A DNA stretch of 14,064 nt from CAYPXJ01 sp964414595 (GCA_964414595.1 CAYPXJ010000038.1:1-14064), one strand, 5' to 3'. Counted from the first letter of the stretch, positions 1-7,304 are shown. Notes: a model not told the origin generated them from the sequence alone. Numbers and translations: made by a program.

Positions 1-359
1 GGTCTCGACATAATGATTATATTCTAAAGCAAGCCGTTACATTTGAGCGCGAATTTTATGTTTGCGTATCCGTAGCCGGTAAAACAGGCGAACAAATCTC
101 CACGATGCTTGATGCTATTAATGGCAACAGCACCCATGCAGGTGTTATGAAGAACTATGCGCACTTAGCGTTACTACCGCAAGATAGCAGTTATATGATT
201 AAGACTCTCGGGCATTTACCCGGTGAAAAAACAGCGCCCTATATTGTCATTCCCGAGCAATACATCAATAAAGAAGTGCTCAAAAACCACGCCGTAGCCA
301 TCGAGAATATGCAGCAACTGCGCTTATTCGCCGACGCTACCCAGATTATGCGCCAATAA
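1..359 (+). CDS. Hypothetical protein, C-terminal part only
   Basis: The reading frame is open from base 3 at the window edge to a TAA at 357-359, so at least 118 residues of a longer protein are present and its true start lies outside the window. The first in-frame ATG (105) has no Shine-Dalgarno and lies inside continuous coding texture, so I do not take it as the start. The visible part has no membrane segment or signal peptide and no motif I recognise. It mixes aliphatic and polar residues like a soluble globular protein and ends in ADATQIMRQ. In many Alphaproteobacteria the gene before cmk is aroA; this is not recognisably EPSP synthase. It ends 39 bases before the cmk ATG, so the two may be co-transcribed. 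Function unknown. Confidence 0.6.
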   Translation, partial: SRHNDYILKQAVTFEREFYVCVSVAGKTGEQISTMLDAINGNSTHAGVMKNYAHLALLPQDSSYMIKTLGHLPGEKTAPYIVIPEQYINKEVLKNHAVAIENMQQLRLFADATQIMRQ

Positions 360-398
360 TATTTCCCTTACTTCTTATTTTGTCTTAGATTGCGCCTC

Positions 399-1037
399 AT
401 GTCTTCGCGCACACCCCTCCTCATCGCTATTGATGGGCCAGCTGCTTCCGGCAAAGGGAGTATCGCGCGCAAAATCGCCGCGAAATACGGCCTAAAACAT
501 CTCGATACCGGCAAACTTTACCGTACCGTGGCGCTCATGCTCATGCGGCAGAAATTCGCGCCGGATAATGAAAAAGCGGCGGTCGAAGCGGCGAAACATG
601 TAGAAATCACCTTGTTTTCCGACCCGGAAATCACCAGCGAATCGGTTGGGCATGGTGCTTCTGTCGTTTCGGCAATACCTGCGGTACGCCGCGCGTTACT
701 TATGTTTCAGCGCGATTTTGCCGATAATCCTGAAGGCGCGGTGCTCGATGGCCGCGATATCGGCACGGTGATTTGCCCGGCAGCGCCCTTCAAATTCTTC
801 ATCACCGCTTCGCTTCCGGCCCGCGCGGAGCGCCGATATAAAGAGTTGCAATCGCTTGGGCAATCGGTTACATACGAGCGCATTTTGCAAGATTTGCGCG
901 CGCGAGATACACGCGATCAAGCACGGGAAATTGCCCCGCTCATACCGGCCGACGATGCGATAACCATCGATACAACCGGGATGAATATCGACGATGCTGT
1001 GCAAACAGTGGTTCGGTATATCGAGGCAAAAAACTAA
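399..1037 (+). CDS. cmk: Cytidylate kinase (CMP kinase)
   Basis: This cytoplasmic enzyme phosphorylates CMP and dCMP with ATP, feeding CTP and dCTP pools. The 212-residue product has the family's usual size. The Walker A loop GPAASGKGS is at residues 13-21, the substrate-site motif LDTGKLYR at 35-42, and the family signature DGRDIGTV at 117-124, followed by the expected FKFFITA strand and a lid region rich in Arg (RAERRYKEL). I chose the ATG at 399; an in-frame TTG at 390 would add three residues, and neither has a clear Shine-Dalgarno. The gene sits 73 bases upstream of rpsA, the same cmk-rpsA order found in many Proteobacteria, so the two may share a transcript. Nothing is truncated or missing. 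Confidence 0.96.
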   Translation: MSSRTPLLIAIDGPAASGKGSIARKIAAKYGLKHLDTGKLYRTVALMLMRQKFAPDNEKAAVEAAKHVEITLFSDPEITSESVGHGASVVSAIPAVRRALLMFQRDFADNPEGAVLDGRDIGTVICPAAPFKFFITASLPARAERRYKELQSLGQSVTYERILQDLRARDTRDQAREIAPLIPADDAITIDTTGMNIDDAVQTVVRYIEAKN

Positions 1038-1110
1038 CCCGTCTTACCTGTTTCTCGGGAAAACGCGGCCAGCATTTTTTGCCATTCTACATCTTGAAAG
1101 GATAAAGTTT

Positions 1111-2874
1111 ATGCGCTCACAACAAGCAGCACGCGTGATTAATTTGCCGGAAGTTCCGGCGGAGTTTGAATCGAAGGAGAACTTCGAAAGTCTGTTACAA
1201 GAATATCTGGGCGATGCTCAGAAGGAAGGCCGCGTGGTGCAAGGCCGCGTGGTTAAAATTGAAAAAGAAATGGTGATTGTCGATGTCGGCCTGAAAACCG
1301 AAGGTCGCATTGCCGTTCGTGAATTTGGTGGCGCAGAAGCAGCTCCTGCTGCTGGCGATATCGTTGAGGTGTATCTCGAGCGTATGGAAAACCGCCACGG
1401 CGAAGCGATGCTTTCACGTGAGCGTGCCGTTCGCGAAGAACATTGGGAAAAATTCGAACGCGCTGCAGAAACGAAAGAGCATGTGGATGGCCGTATCGTC
1501 AGCAAAGTGAAAGGTGGTTTCACCGTGGATCTTGGTGGCGTTGTGGCATTCCTGCCTGGCAGCCAAGTGGATGTTCGCCCGGTGAAAGATATTTCGCCGC
1601 TGATGAATATTTCGCAGCCGTTCCAGATTCTCAAAATGGATCGCCGCCGCGGCAATATCGTTGTTTCGCGCCGTGCGATTCTCGAAGAATCACGCAGCGA
1701 AGCACGCGAAGAAATGCTCTCGCAAATCGAGGAAGGTCAAATCCTCGAAGGTACCGTCAAGAACCTCACCGACTACGGTGCGTTCATTGATCTGGGTACT
1801 GTTGACGGTCTGTTACACGTCACCGATATTTCCTGGAAACGCGTCAGCCATCCGACCGAAGTGTTGAAAATCGGCCAGAAAGTAAAAGTAAAAGTTATTA
1901 AATATAACAAAGAAAATCAGCGCATCAGCCTCGGCATGAAGCAGCTGGAGGAAAGCCCGTGGCAAGGTGTTGCTGCACGTTTCCCTGTTGGCAGCAAAGT
2001 GAAAGGCACGATCACCAACGTTACCGATTACGGCGCGTTTGTGGAACTCGAGCCGGGCATTGAAGGTCTGATTCACGTTTCTGAACTTTCCTGGACGAAG
2101 AAAAATCTGCACCCGAGCAAAATCGTCAATTCCGGCCAAGCGGTGGAAGCTGTGGTTCTGGATATCGATGAAGAGAAAAACCGTATCAGCCTTGGTATGA
2201 AACAAGGTGCGGATAATCCGTGGGATGCGTTTGCGAAAAATCACCCAGTTGGTACGGTGCTCGAAGGTCTTGAGATCAAGAACATCACCGATTTCGGTAT
2301 TTTCGTTGCACTGCCGCATGATCTTGACGGCCTCATCCACATTACGGATTTGAGCTGGAACCAAGCGCCTGAAGAAGCGATTAAAGCCTATAAGAAGGGT
2401 GATAAAATCAAAGCAGTCGTGACTTCCACCGAAGTGGAAAAAGAGCGTATTAGCCTTGGTGTGAAACAGCTTGAGTCTGATCCGTTTGATCAGGCTACCG
2501 GTAAATTGCAAAAAGGCCATGCTGCAACCTTCACCGTTTCCGCGGTACGTGAAGATGGTATCGAAGTTGCAGTGACCGACGGTCTTAATTGCTTCATCAA
2601 ACGTGCTGATCTTTCCGCCGATCGTGCTGAGCAGCGTCCTGAGCGCTTCGCAGTAGGTGACCGCGTGGATGCGAAAATCACCAACATTGATAAAGTTACG
2701 CGTAAAATCTCGCTCTCCATCAAAGCACTCGAAGTGGAAGAGCAGAAGAAAATCGTTGCTGAATACGGCTCGACCGACAGCGGCGCAACGCTTGGCGATA
2801 TCTTGGGTGTTGCTCTGGACAAATCGAAAGAGAAGTCTGAGAAGAAATCCAAAAAATCGAAAAAAGACGAATAG
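1111..2874 (+). CDS. rpsA: 30S ribosomal protein S1
   Basis: S1 binds mRNA on the small ribosomal subunit and helps unfold leaders for initiation. The 587-residue product shows six S1 (OB-fold) repeats at about residues 40-105, 123-188, 209-277, 294-364, 381-451 and 468-538. Repeats 3 to 5 are the most regular, with (T)DYGAF or DFGIF followed by GLxH(V/I)(T/S)(D/E)(L/I)SW and RISLG(M/V)KQ. The two N-terminal repeats are divergent, as in other proteobacterial S1 proteins that bind S2. I chose the ATG at 1111 because GAAAGGAT lies just upstream (about 1095-1102) and the protein then begins like other S1 proteins. The frame is open further upstream to 994, but that part overlaps cmk. The tail (571-587) is a Lys/Ser/Glu run, more basic than usual, of unknown effect. 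A strong hairpin follows the stop. Confidence 0.97.
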   Translation: MRSQQAARVINLPEVPAEFESKENFESLLQEYLGDAQKEGRVVQGRVVKIEKEMVIVDVGLKTEGRIAVREFGGAEAAPAAGDIVEVYLERMENRHGEAMLSRERAVREEHWEKFERAAETKEHVDGRIVSKVKGGFTVDLGGVVAFLPGSQVDVRPVKDISPLMNISQPFQILKMDRRRGNIVVSRRAILEESRSEAREEMLSQIEEGQILEGTVKNLTDYGAFIDLGTVDGLLHVTDISWKRVSHPTEVLKIGQKVKVKVIKYNKENQRISLGMKQLEESPWQGVAARFPVGSKVKGTITNVTDYGAFVELEPGIEGLIHVSELSWTKKNLHPSKIVNSGQAVEAVVLDIDEEKNRISLGMKQGADNPWDAFAKNHPVGTVLEGLEIKNITDFGIFVALPHDLDGLIHITDLSWNQAPEEAIKAYKKGDKIKAVVTSTEVEKERISLGVKQLESDPFDQATGKLQKGHAATFTVSAVREDGIEVAVTDGLNCFIKRADLSADRAEQRPERFAVGDRVDAKITNIDKVTRKISLSIKALEVEEQKKIVAEYGSTDSGATLGDILGVALDKSKEKSEKKSKKSKKDE

Positions 2875-2882
2875 TCTTCACA

Positions 2883-2917
2883 AAGTCGGATGCCGGATTT
2901 GATCTGGCATCCGACTT
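2883..2917 (+). terminator. 12-bp perfect hairpin after rpsA
   Basis: Bases 2883-2894 (AAGTCGGATGCC) pair perfectly with 2906-2917 around an 11-base loop, starting 9 bases after the rpsA stop. The stem is GC-rich enough to be stable, but it is followed by only a short TTCT rather than a U-run. It could be a weak or attenuating terminator or a 3' stabilising structure that limits read-through into sppA. Because the stem is an inverted repeat it could work on either strand. Confidence 0.6.
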
Positions 2918-2927
2918 CTGATATGGC

Positions 2928-3839
2928 ATGCTGATGCCCAACACTGACGAACTCCTTGAACGTATGCGTATGCGCCGCCAGCTTTTACTCTGGCGCACCT
3001 TGGGTGTTTTATTAATTGTGGCGCTAGGGGTTGCCCTGGTATCCCAATTCGGCGGTGCGGATATGGAAAAAACCGGCCGTGATTACATCGCACGCATCTC
3101 CATTGATGGCATTATCGTTAATGACCCAGAACGTTTAGAAAAATTAGATGCGATCGCTGAAAATCCCCGCATCAAAGCTGTCATCATGGACCTCGATACG
3201 CCAGGAGGAACGGTGGTGGGCGGCGAATTACTCTATAAAAAAATTAAAGACCTTGCTGCGCAGAAGCCCGTTGTTGCGGTGATGGGAGATATGGCCACTT
3301 CCGCCGGTTATCTAGTGGCCATTGCCAGCAACCGTATCTATGCGCAGCATGGCACCCTCACCGGCTCGATTGGTGTGTTGCTGCAAAGTGCGGATGTTAC
3401 GGAACTTTCCAAAAAAGTTGGTGTGCAAATGCAGCTGATCAAATCCGCGCCACTGAAAGGCACACCTTCTATTTTTGAAACACTGACGCCCGAAGCGCAT
3501 CAATCGCTGCAAGATGTGGTGAATAGTTTCTTTGATTATTTCATCGCGCTGGTTGCCAAAGAACGTAATTTGCCGGAACCGGAAGTGCGTCGCTTAGCCG
3601 ATGGACGCGTTTACACTGGCACGCAAGCGCTGACGCTGAAACTGGTTGATGAAATTGGTGATGAAGAAGCTGCTCGCAACTGGCTTGTGAGCCAAAAACA
3701 AATTCCTTCCACACTTCATGTTCATGACGTCTCTTTGGTGGAAGAACCCGCAGGCTGGGCGCGTTTGCTGCCTATCGAACCTCCAGCAAAAGGCCTTCTA
3801 GACCGGCTTTCCCTGATGGGTCTCGTCTCTATTTGGTAA
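2928..3839 (+). CDS. sppA: Signal peptide peptidase SppA (short, membrane-anchored form)
   Basis: This is a member of the S49 serine peptidases, which cut cleaved signal peptides in or near the inner membrane. The 303-residue product has a basic N-terminus (RMRMRRQ), one membrane segment at about residues 19-41, then a single ClpP-like protease domain facing the periplasm. The predicted nucleophile is Ser125 in DMATSAGYL and the general base Lys177 in APLKGTP. Their 52-residue separation equals that of Ser147 and Lys199 in Bacillus subtilis SppA, so this is the short single-domain type with a Ser-Lys dyad, not the two-domain E. coli type. The oxyanion-side motif DTPGGTVVGG is at 90-99 and TGSIGV at 145-150. 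The ATG at 2934 is an alternative start two codons in; neither has a Shine-Dalgarno. Its place between rpsA and ihfB recurs in Alphaproteobacteria. Confidence 0.9.
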   Translation: MLMPNTDELLERMRMRRQLLLWRTLGVLLIVALGVALVSQFGGADMEKTGRDYIARISIDGIIVNDPERLEKLDAIAENPRIKAVIMDLDTPGGTVVGGELLYKKIKDLAAQKPVVAVMGDMATSAGYLVAIASNRIYAQHGTLTGSIGVLLQSADVTELSKKVGVQMQLIKSAPLKGTPSIFETLTPEAHQSLQDVVNSFFDYFIALVAKERNLPEPEVRRLADGRVYTGTQALTLKLVDEIGDEEAARNWLVSQKQIPSTLHVHDVSLVEEPAGWARLLPIEPPAKGLLDRLSLMGLVSIW

Positions 3840-3893
3840 AAACCGCTGTTTGCGTGCTTTTTGGCCTTTTTACGTGCACTCAAAAATATTTTG

Positions 3894-3922
3894 TTGCAAA
3901 TCAGCAGGTTAGCTGCTTTAAT
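3894..3922 (+). promoter_or_regulatory. Candidate sigma-70-type promoter of ihfB
   Basis: TTGCAA at 3894-3899 matches the -35 consensus in four of six positions and TTTAAT at 3917-3922 matches the -10 in five of six, with a 17-base spacer. This would start transcription near 3929, about 35 bases before the ihfB ATG. An A/T-rich stretch (3881-3892) lies just upstream. The assignment rests on pattern only. Confidence 0.45.
3899..3911 (+). promoter_or_regulatory. Candidate IHF binding site inside the ihfB promoter
   Basis: AATCAGCAGGTTA matches every position of the IHF consensus WATCARNNNNTTR. As in classical strong IHF sites, an A/T tract (3881-3892) lies on its 5' side. The site falls in the spacer between the proposed -35 and -10 elements of ihfB, where bound IHF would block RNA polymerase, so negative autoregulation is a reasonable inference. 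A match this degenerate can also arise by chance. Confidence 0.4.
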
Positions 3923-3963
3923 CAAAAGCATCACTTGGACGTAAGGTAAAGGGGTTATTCGCC

Positions 3964-4290
3964 ATGACAAAGTCGGAACTTATCCGCCGCATTCTAGCCG
4001 CTAACAAAAGCCTTTTCCTGAAAGACGTCAATATTCTTGTAGATACGATTTTTGATGAAGTTTCTGATGCGCTTGCTAAAGGCAGCCGTGTCGAATTACG
4101 TGGTTTTGGTTCGTTTTCGGTGCGCCGTCGGCGTGCGCGTAAAGCCCGTAATCCAAAAACAAATACAACGGTTTTCCTTGGTGAACGCAATGCGCCTTAT
4201 TTCCGTGCAGGCAAAGAGCTACGCGAGCGCATCAATGCGAATCGTGAATCGCGGCCTATTACTGCAGCGCAGGAATCTGACGAAAATTAA
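3964..4290 (+). CDS. ihfB: Integration host factor subunit beta
   Basis: This is a member of the HU/IHF family of small dimeric DNA-bending proteins; with the alpha subunit it bends DNA sharply at specific sites in promoters, origins and recombination sites. The 108-residue product starts MTKSELIRRI as IHF-beta proteins do. GFGSF is at residues 47-51, followed by a very basic stretch (RRRRARKAR). The beta-arm tip motif RNPKT at 62-66 carries the proline that wedges into DNA, and the C-terminal signature APYFRAGKELRERI ends the fold. A tail of about 18 residues extends past the core. The ATG at 3964 is preceded by the purine-rich AAGGTAAAGGGG (3943-3954). It follows sppA by 124 bases, which hold a candidate promoter and IHF site, and precedes trpF by 19 bases. 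Confidence 0.95.
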   Translation: MTKSELIRRILAANKSLFLKDVNILVDTIFDEVSDALAKGSRVELRGFGSFSVRRRRARKARNPKTNTTVFLGERNAPYFRAGKELRERINANRESRPITAAQESDEN

Positions 4291-4309
4291 AAACGTCATT
4301 TAAAATATC

Positions 4310-4960
4310 ATGTCCGTTAAGGCGAAGATCTGTGGTCTCACCACTCCGGAAGCTATTGATGCCGCTTCACATCACGGTGCAGCGATGGTGGGCTTTATCT
4401 TTTTTCCAGGTTCACCGCGTTATGTAACACCCCAGCAAGCAGCCCAACTTGCAAAAAATCTTTCCAGCGTGATTCAGAAAGTGGCGGTTACCGTCGATGC
4501 AACAGACGCAACGTTGGATCAAATTGTAAAAACCCTATCGCCGAATATCCTACAGTTACATGGCGCAGAAACGGCGACACGCGTGGCGGAAATTAAAAAA
4601 CGTTATGGCAAACCTGTCATCAAAGCCTGTGCTATTGCGGAGTCGGATGATGTCGCCCGCGCGAAAGCTTATCAGAACGTTGCCGATATTCTGCTGCTCG
4701 ATACCAAGCCGCCCAAGCATTTGAGTAATATGATGCCCGGCGGAAACGGCTTGAGTTTTGATTGGCATCTATTACAACATCATAGCTTCGATAAACCCTG
4801 GATACTCTCTGGCGGACTTTCGGCGCATAATGTGGCGGAAGCTGTGCGAGTGACAGGTGCGAAGATGGTGGATGTTTCGTCCGGCGTAGAAATCGCGCCG
4901 GGGAAAAAAGATCCAAAACTGATTGAAGAATTTTTGAATATAGTGAAACAGATTCCATGA
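4310..4960 (+). CDS. trpF: Phosphoribosylanthranilate isomerase
   Basis: This enzyme converts phosphoribosylanthranilate to CdRP, an Amadori rearrangement in tryptophan synthesis. The 216-residue product is a complete single-domain TIM barrel. The N-terminal motif KICGLT (6-11) carries the catalytic Cys8, and LLLDTK places the catalytic acid at Asp131. FFPGSPRYV (31-39), NILQLHG (79-85) and ILSGGL (165-170) are the expected phosphate- and barrel-strand motifs. The start at 4310 gives the usual N-terminus just before KICGLT, but its Shine-Dalgarno is poor, which would fit coupling to ihfB 19 bases upstream. Its TGA overlaps the trpB ATG in an ATGA, typical of translational coupling. It stands alone, not fused to trpC as in E. 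coli. Confidence 0.96.
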   Translation: MSVKAKICGLTTPEAIDAASHHGAAMVGFIFFPGSPRYVTPQQAAQLAKNLSSVIQKVAVTVDATDATLDQIVKTLSPNILQLHGAETATRVAEIKKRYGKPVIKACAIAESDDVARAKAYQNVADILLLDTKPPKHLSNMMPGGNGLSFDWHLLQHHSFDKPWILSGGLSAHNVAEAVRVTGAKMVDVSSGVEIAPGKKDPKLIEEFLNIVKQIP

Positions 4961-6195
4961 TGCGTATTCGTCCTTTCTCGCGTGAAGCGATTGCCAGCCA
5001 GATTGATGGCCAACCTGATGAGGCTGGGCATTTTGGTGCGTTTGGCGGGCGCTATGTGGCGGAAACATTGATGCCGCTGATTCTCGAAGTGCAGAAAGCC
5101 TACGAAGCGGCAACGAACGATCCGGAATATCAAAAAGAACTCGATTACTACATGACGCATTATGTGGGCCGGCCCAGCCCGCTTTTTTATGCGGAGCGTC
5201 TCACCAAAATGTTGGGCGGTGCCAAAATTTATCTTAAGCGCGACGAGCTGAATCACACCGGCGCGCATAAAATCAATCACTGTATCGGCCAGATTCTGCT
5301 CGCAAAACGCATGGGTAAAACGCGTATCATCGCAGAAACCGGTGCGGGTCAACATGGCGTCGCGACAGCGACGGTCTGCGCGCTATTCGATATTCCCTGC
5401 GTGATTTTTATGGGCGCAAAAGATATGGCGCGTCAACAGCCTAACGTCTTCCGCATGAAATTACTCGGTGCGGAAGTTGTGCCCGTTACGTCTGGCACGC
5501 AAACGCTCAAAGACGCGATGAACGAAGCGCTGCGCGATTGGGTCGCGAATGTGGAGAACACCTATTATCTCATCGGCACGGTTTCCGGCCCGCATCCTTA
5601 CCCGATGATGGTGCGCGATTTCCAATCCGTGATTGGTGAAGAAGCGAAAGCGCAAATAACGGAAGCCGAAGGCCGCCTGCCTGATACGCTTGTTGCGTGC
5701 ATCGGCGGCGGGTCGAACGCGATTGGCCTGTTCCATCCGTTCCTCAAACACGCGCAAGTGAAATGCGTGGCGGTGGAAGCAGCAGGTAAAGGTGTGGAGA
5801 CAAAAGAACATGCTGCGTCGATCGCCAAAGGGCATAAAGGTGTTCTGCACGGTACAAAAACTTATGTGCTGCAGGATGACGACGGGCAGATTCTCGATAC
5901 ACATTCGATTTCCGCAGGCTTAGATTATCCGGGTATTGGGCCGGAGCATGCGTATTTGCATGAGCTTGGCCGCGTGGAATATGCGTCCGCCACTGATAGC
6001 GAAGCGCTCGAAGCGTTCCAACTCTTAAGCAAAATCGAAGGTATTATTCCGGCGCTTGAACCTTCACACGCCATCGCACATGTAATGAAAATTGCGCCGA
6101 AGCGCCCGGCGAATCACCTCATCATCGCCAATCTCTGCGGGCGCGGCGATAAAGATATTTTTACCGTCGCTGAAAAACTTGGGGTGAAAATATGA
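4957..6195 (+). CDS. trpB: Tryptophan synthase beta chain
   Basis: This PLP enzyme condenses indole with L-serine to give L-tryptophan, in the alpha2-beta2 complex with TrpA. The 412-residue product has the usual length. The PLP lysine is Lys105 in NHTGAHKIN and the catalytic glutamate is Glu127 in AETGAGQHG, the same 22-residue spacing as Lys87 and Glu109 in the Salmonella enzyme. GGGSNAIG is the PLP-phosphate loop. HFGAFGGRYVAETLMP near the start and the LCGRGDKD motif near the end are also family hallmarks. The start lies in the ATGA overlap with trpF, where two consecutive ATG codons (4957 and 4960) are possible. The gene ends in another ATGA overlap with trpA, so the subunits are probably made in a coupled, balanced ratio. 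Confidence 0.98.
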   Translation: MMRIRPFSREAIASQIDGQPDEAGHFGAFGGRYVAETLMPLILEVQKAYEAATNDPEYQKELDYYMTHYVGRPSPLFYAERLTKMLGGAKIYLKRDELNHTGAHKINHCIGQILLAKRMGKTRIIAETGAGQHGVATATVCALFDIPCVIFMGAKDMARQQPNVFRMKLLGAEVVPVTSGTQTLKDAMNEALRDWVANVENTYYLIGTVSGPHPYPMMVRDFQSVIGEEAKAQITEAEGRLPDTLVACIGGGSNAIGLFHPFLKHAQVKCVAVEAAGKGVETKEHAASIAKGHKGVLHGTKTYVLQDDDGQILDTHSISAGLDYPGIGPEHAYLHELGRVEYASATDSEALEAFQLLSKIEGIIPALEPSHAIAHVMKIAPKRPANHLIIANLCGRGDKDIFTVAEKLGVKI

Positions 6196-7001
6196 CGCGC
6201 GCGCGCATAACGGAAAAATTTGCAGCGCTCAAAAAAGAAAATCGCGCGGGTCTTGTGATTTACTTAATGGGTGGTGATCCAGATGCGGAAACCTCCCTCT
6301 CCTTACTTAAAGCATTACCCAAAGCGGGCGCAGATTTTATTGAACTTGGCTTTCCATTTTCAGATCCTACAGCAGATGGTCCTACAATTCAGGCCGCTGG
6401 AAAACGAGCGCTTGAGCAGCGTATCACGCTTAAAAAAATTCTTAAAATTGTGCGTCAATTCCGTGAAATGGATACAGATACCCCGATTATCCTCATGGGT
6501 TATTATAATCCCGTACTCGCCTATGGTGAGGAACGCTTTTGCATCGATGCTCAGGACGCAGGAGTAGATGGATTGTTAATTGTCGATCTTCCGCTGGAAG
6601 AAGATGAAAGCTTGCATAAAGAATGTAAAACCCATCATCTCTCGCTTATCAAATTGGCGGCACCTACAACATCGCCGGCGCGTGCTAAACAAATTGTAAA
6701 ACATGCGGGTGGTTTTCTTTACTATGTTTCGATTGCTGGCATTACCGGCACGAAATCAGCGGATATTCAGGAATTGGAAGCGCGCGTAAATGCGCTTAAA
6801 GAAGTTTGCCCCCTGCCTGTTGCTGTTGGTTTTGGCGTGAAAAAAGCAGAACAGGCAAAAGCTATTGGAACGTTCGCGGATGCGGTTGTTGTTGGCTCTG
6901 CCGTCGTTTCAGTTATCGAAGAGCATTGCGGTAAAGACCGCCAGAAAATGCAGGATGCAGTAGTGCAAACTGTGCGTAAGCTTGCCAACGGCATGAAATA
7001 A
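6192..7001 (+). CDS. trpA: Tryptophan synthase alpha chain
   Basis: TrpA cleaves indole-3-glycerol phosphate and passes the indole through a tunnel to TrpB. The 269-residue product is a full TIM barrel. The catalytic residues are Glu51 in FIELGFPFSDP and Asp62 in TADGPTIQ, with the same spacing as Glu49 and Asp60 of Salmonella TrpA. GYYNPVLAYG, DGLLIVDLP, SIAGITGTK (flexible loop 6 region), VGFGVKK and VVGSAVV follow in the expected order. The start is fixed by the ATGA overlap with trpB. Its base composition looks more A/T-rich than trpB. No accD or folC follows, although those genes often come next in Alphaproteobacteria, and I see no convincing terminator after its stop. Confidence 0.97.
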   Translation: MTRARITEKFAALKKENRAGLVIYLMGGDPDAETSLSLLKALPKAGADFIELGFPFSDPTADGPTIQAAGKRALEQRITLKKILKIVRQFREMDTDTPIILMGYYNPVLAYGEERFCIDAQDAGVDGLLIVDLPLEEDESLHKECKTHHLSLIKLAAPTTSPARAKQIVKHAGGFLYYVSIAGITGTKSADIQELEARVNALKEVCPLPVAVGFGVKKAEQAKAIGTFADAVVVGSAVVSVIEEHCGKDRQKMQDAVVQTVRKLANGMK

Positions 7002-7044
7002 TCATTCCCTTATTCTTCTTACCTTTTTGTAAATAGAAACTTTA

Positions 7045-7100
7045 TCTCCTCCCGCTTACTTAGTTAAGTGAGGATGAAGTTCCTCATTGCAACAAGGAGA
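7045..7100 (+). promoter_or_regulatory. Structured 5' leader that could mask a Shine-Dalgarno
   Basis: The leader of the small gene at 7106 contains TCTCCT at 7045-7050, exactly complementary to AGGAGA at 7095-7100, which is its Shine-Dalgarno. Between them lie two mutually exclusive hairpins: 7055-7061 with 7066-7072 (one G-T pair) and 7069-7074 with 7081-7086. This permits, but does not prove, an RNA switch or thermometer-like control. The A/T-rich region before it probably holds the promoter, which I cannot pin down. Confidence 0.3.
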
Positions 7101-7105
7101 AAAAC

Positions 7106-7219
7106 ATGGCTCAAAATAATCAGCGTAAAGGCAAATCGAGCAGCCAGCGCAAAAACAAAGCTAACAATAAATCTACAAAAAACAGCAAATCTACTCGTCG
7201 CGGCAATAAGCGCGGCTAA
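7106..7219 (+). CDS. Small highly basic 37-residue protein
   Basis: This short gene begins with ATG at 7106 after an excellent Shine-Dalgarno, AAGGAGA (7094-7100), and ends with TAA at 7217-7219. The 37-residue product has 8 Lys and 5 Arg and no acidic residue. The rest is almost entirely Ser, Asn, Gln, Gly, Thr and Ala, with no hydrophobic stretch, so it is probably disordered and soluble and could bind RNA, DNA or ribosomes. It ends in RRGNKRG. I recognise no family. A long inverted repeat starts five bases after the stop. The strong ribosome binding site and the untranslated leader argue for a real gene; the biased composition means it could also be a chance reading frame, though that is less likely. 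Confidence 0.65.
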   Translation: MAQNNQRKGKSSSQRKNKANNKSTKNSKSTRRGNKRG

Positions 7220-7224
7220 CAAAT

Positions 7225-7282
7225 AGTATTGTTACCGGAAGTATAGCTTTCTTAGGAAAGTATAGTTTTCGGTAACAATACT
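7225..7282 (+). repeat. 58-base inverted repeat with internal direct repeat (possible terminator or small mobile remnant)
   Basis: AGTATTGTTACCG (7225-7237) pairs perfectly with 7270-7282, a 13-bp stem. Inside it, 7247-7251 (CTTTC) pairs with 7256-7260 to make an inner hairpin with a TTAG loop. Two 14-base copies, 7238-7251 and 7257-7270, differ at only two positions and form a direct repeat within the loop. No T-run follows on the + strand. It could end the small gene's transcript, protect its 3' end, or be a MITE-like or REP-like unit. Confidence 0.6.
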
Positions 7283-7304
7283 CCCACTTAAGAAAGAAAA
7301 ATTT

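Noticed and set aside
994..1110. Longer rpsA start overlapping cmk
   Set aside because: The extra 39 residues overlap cmk in another frame, have no Shine-Dalgarno and are unlike S1 N-termini; the ATG at 1111 has GAAAGGAT upstream.
1195..2852. Long antisense frames opposite rpsA
   Set aside because: They mirror the strong codon bias of rpsA, lack ribosome sites and show no recognisable protein features.
3920..3931. AATCAA at 3920 as a second IHF site
   Set aside because: The required TTR is absent at the right distance.
7022..7035. TTAC...GTAA as a terminator after trpA
   Set aside because: Only a 4-bp A/T-rich stem; too weak to support.
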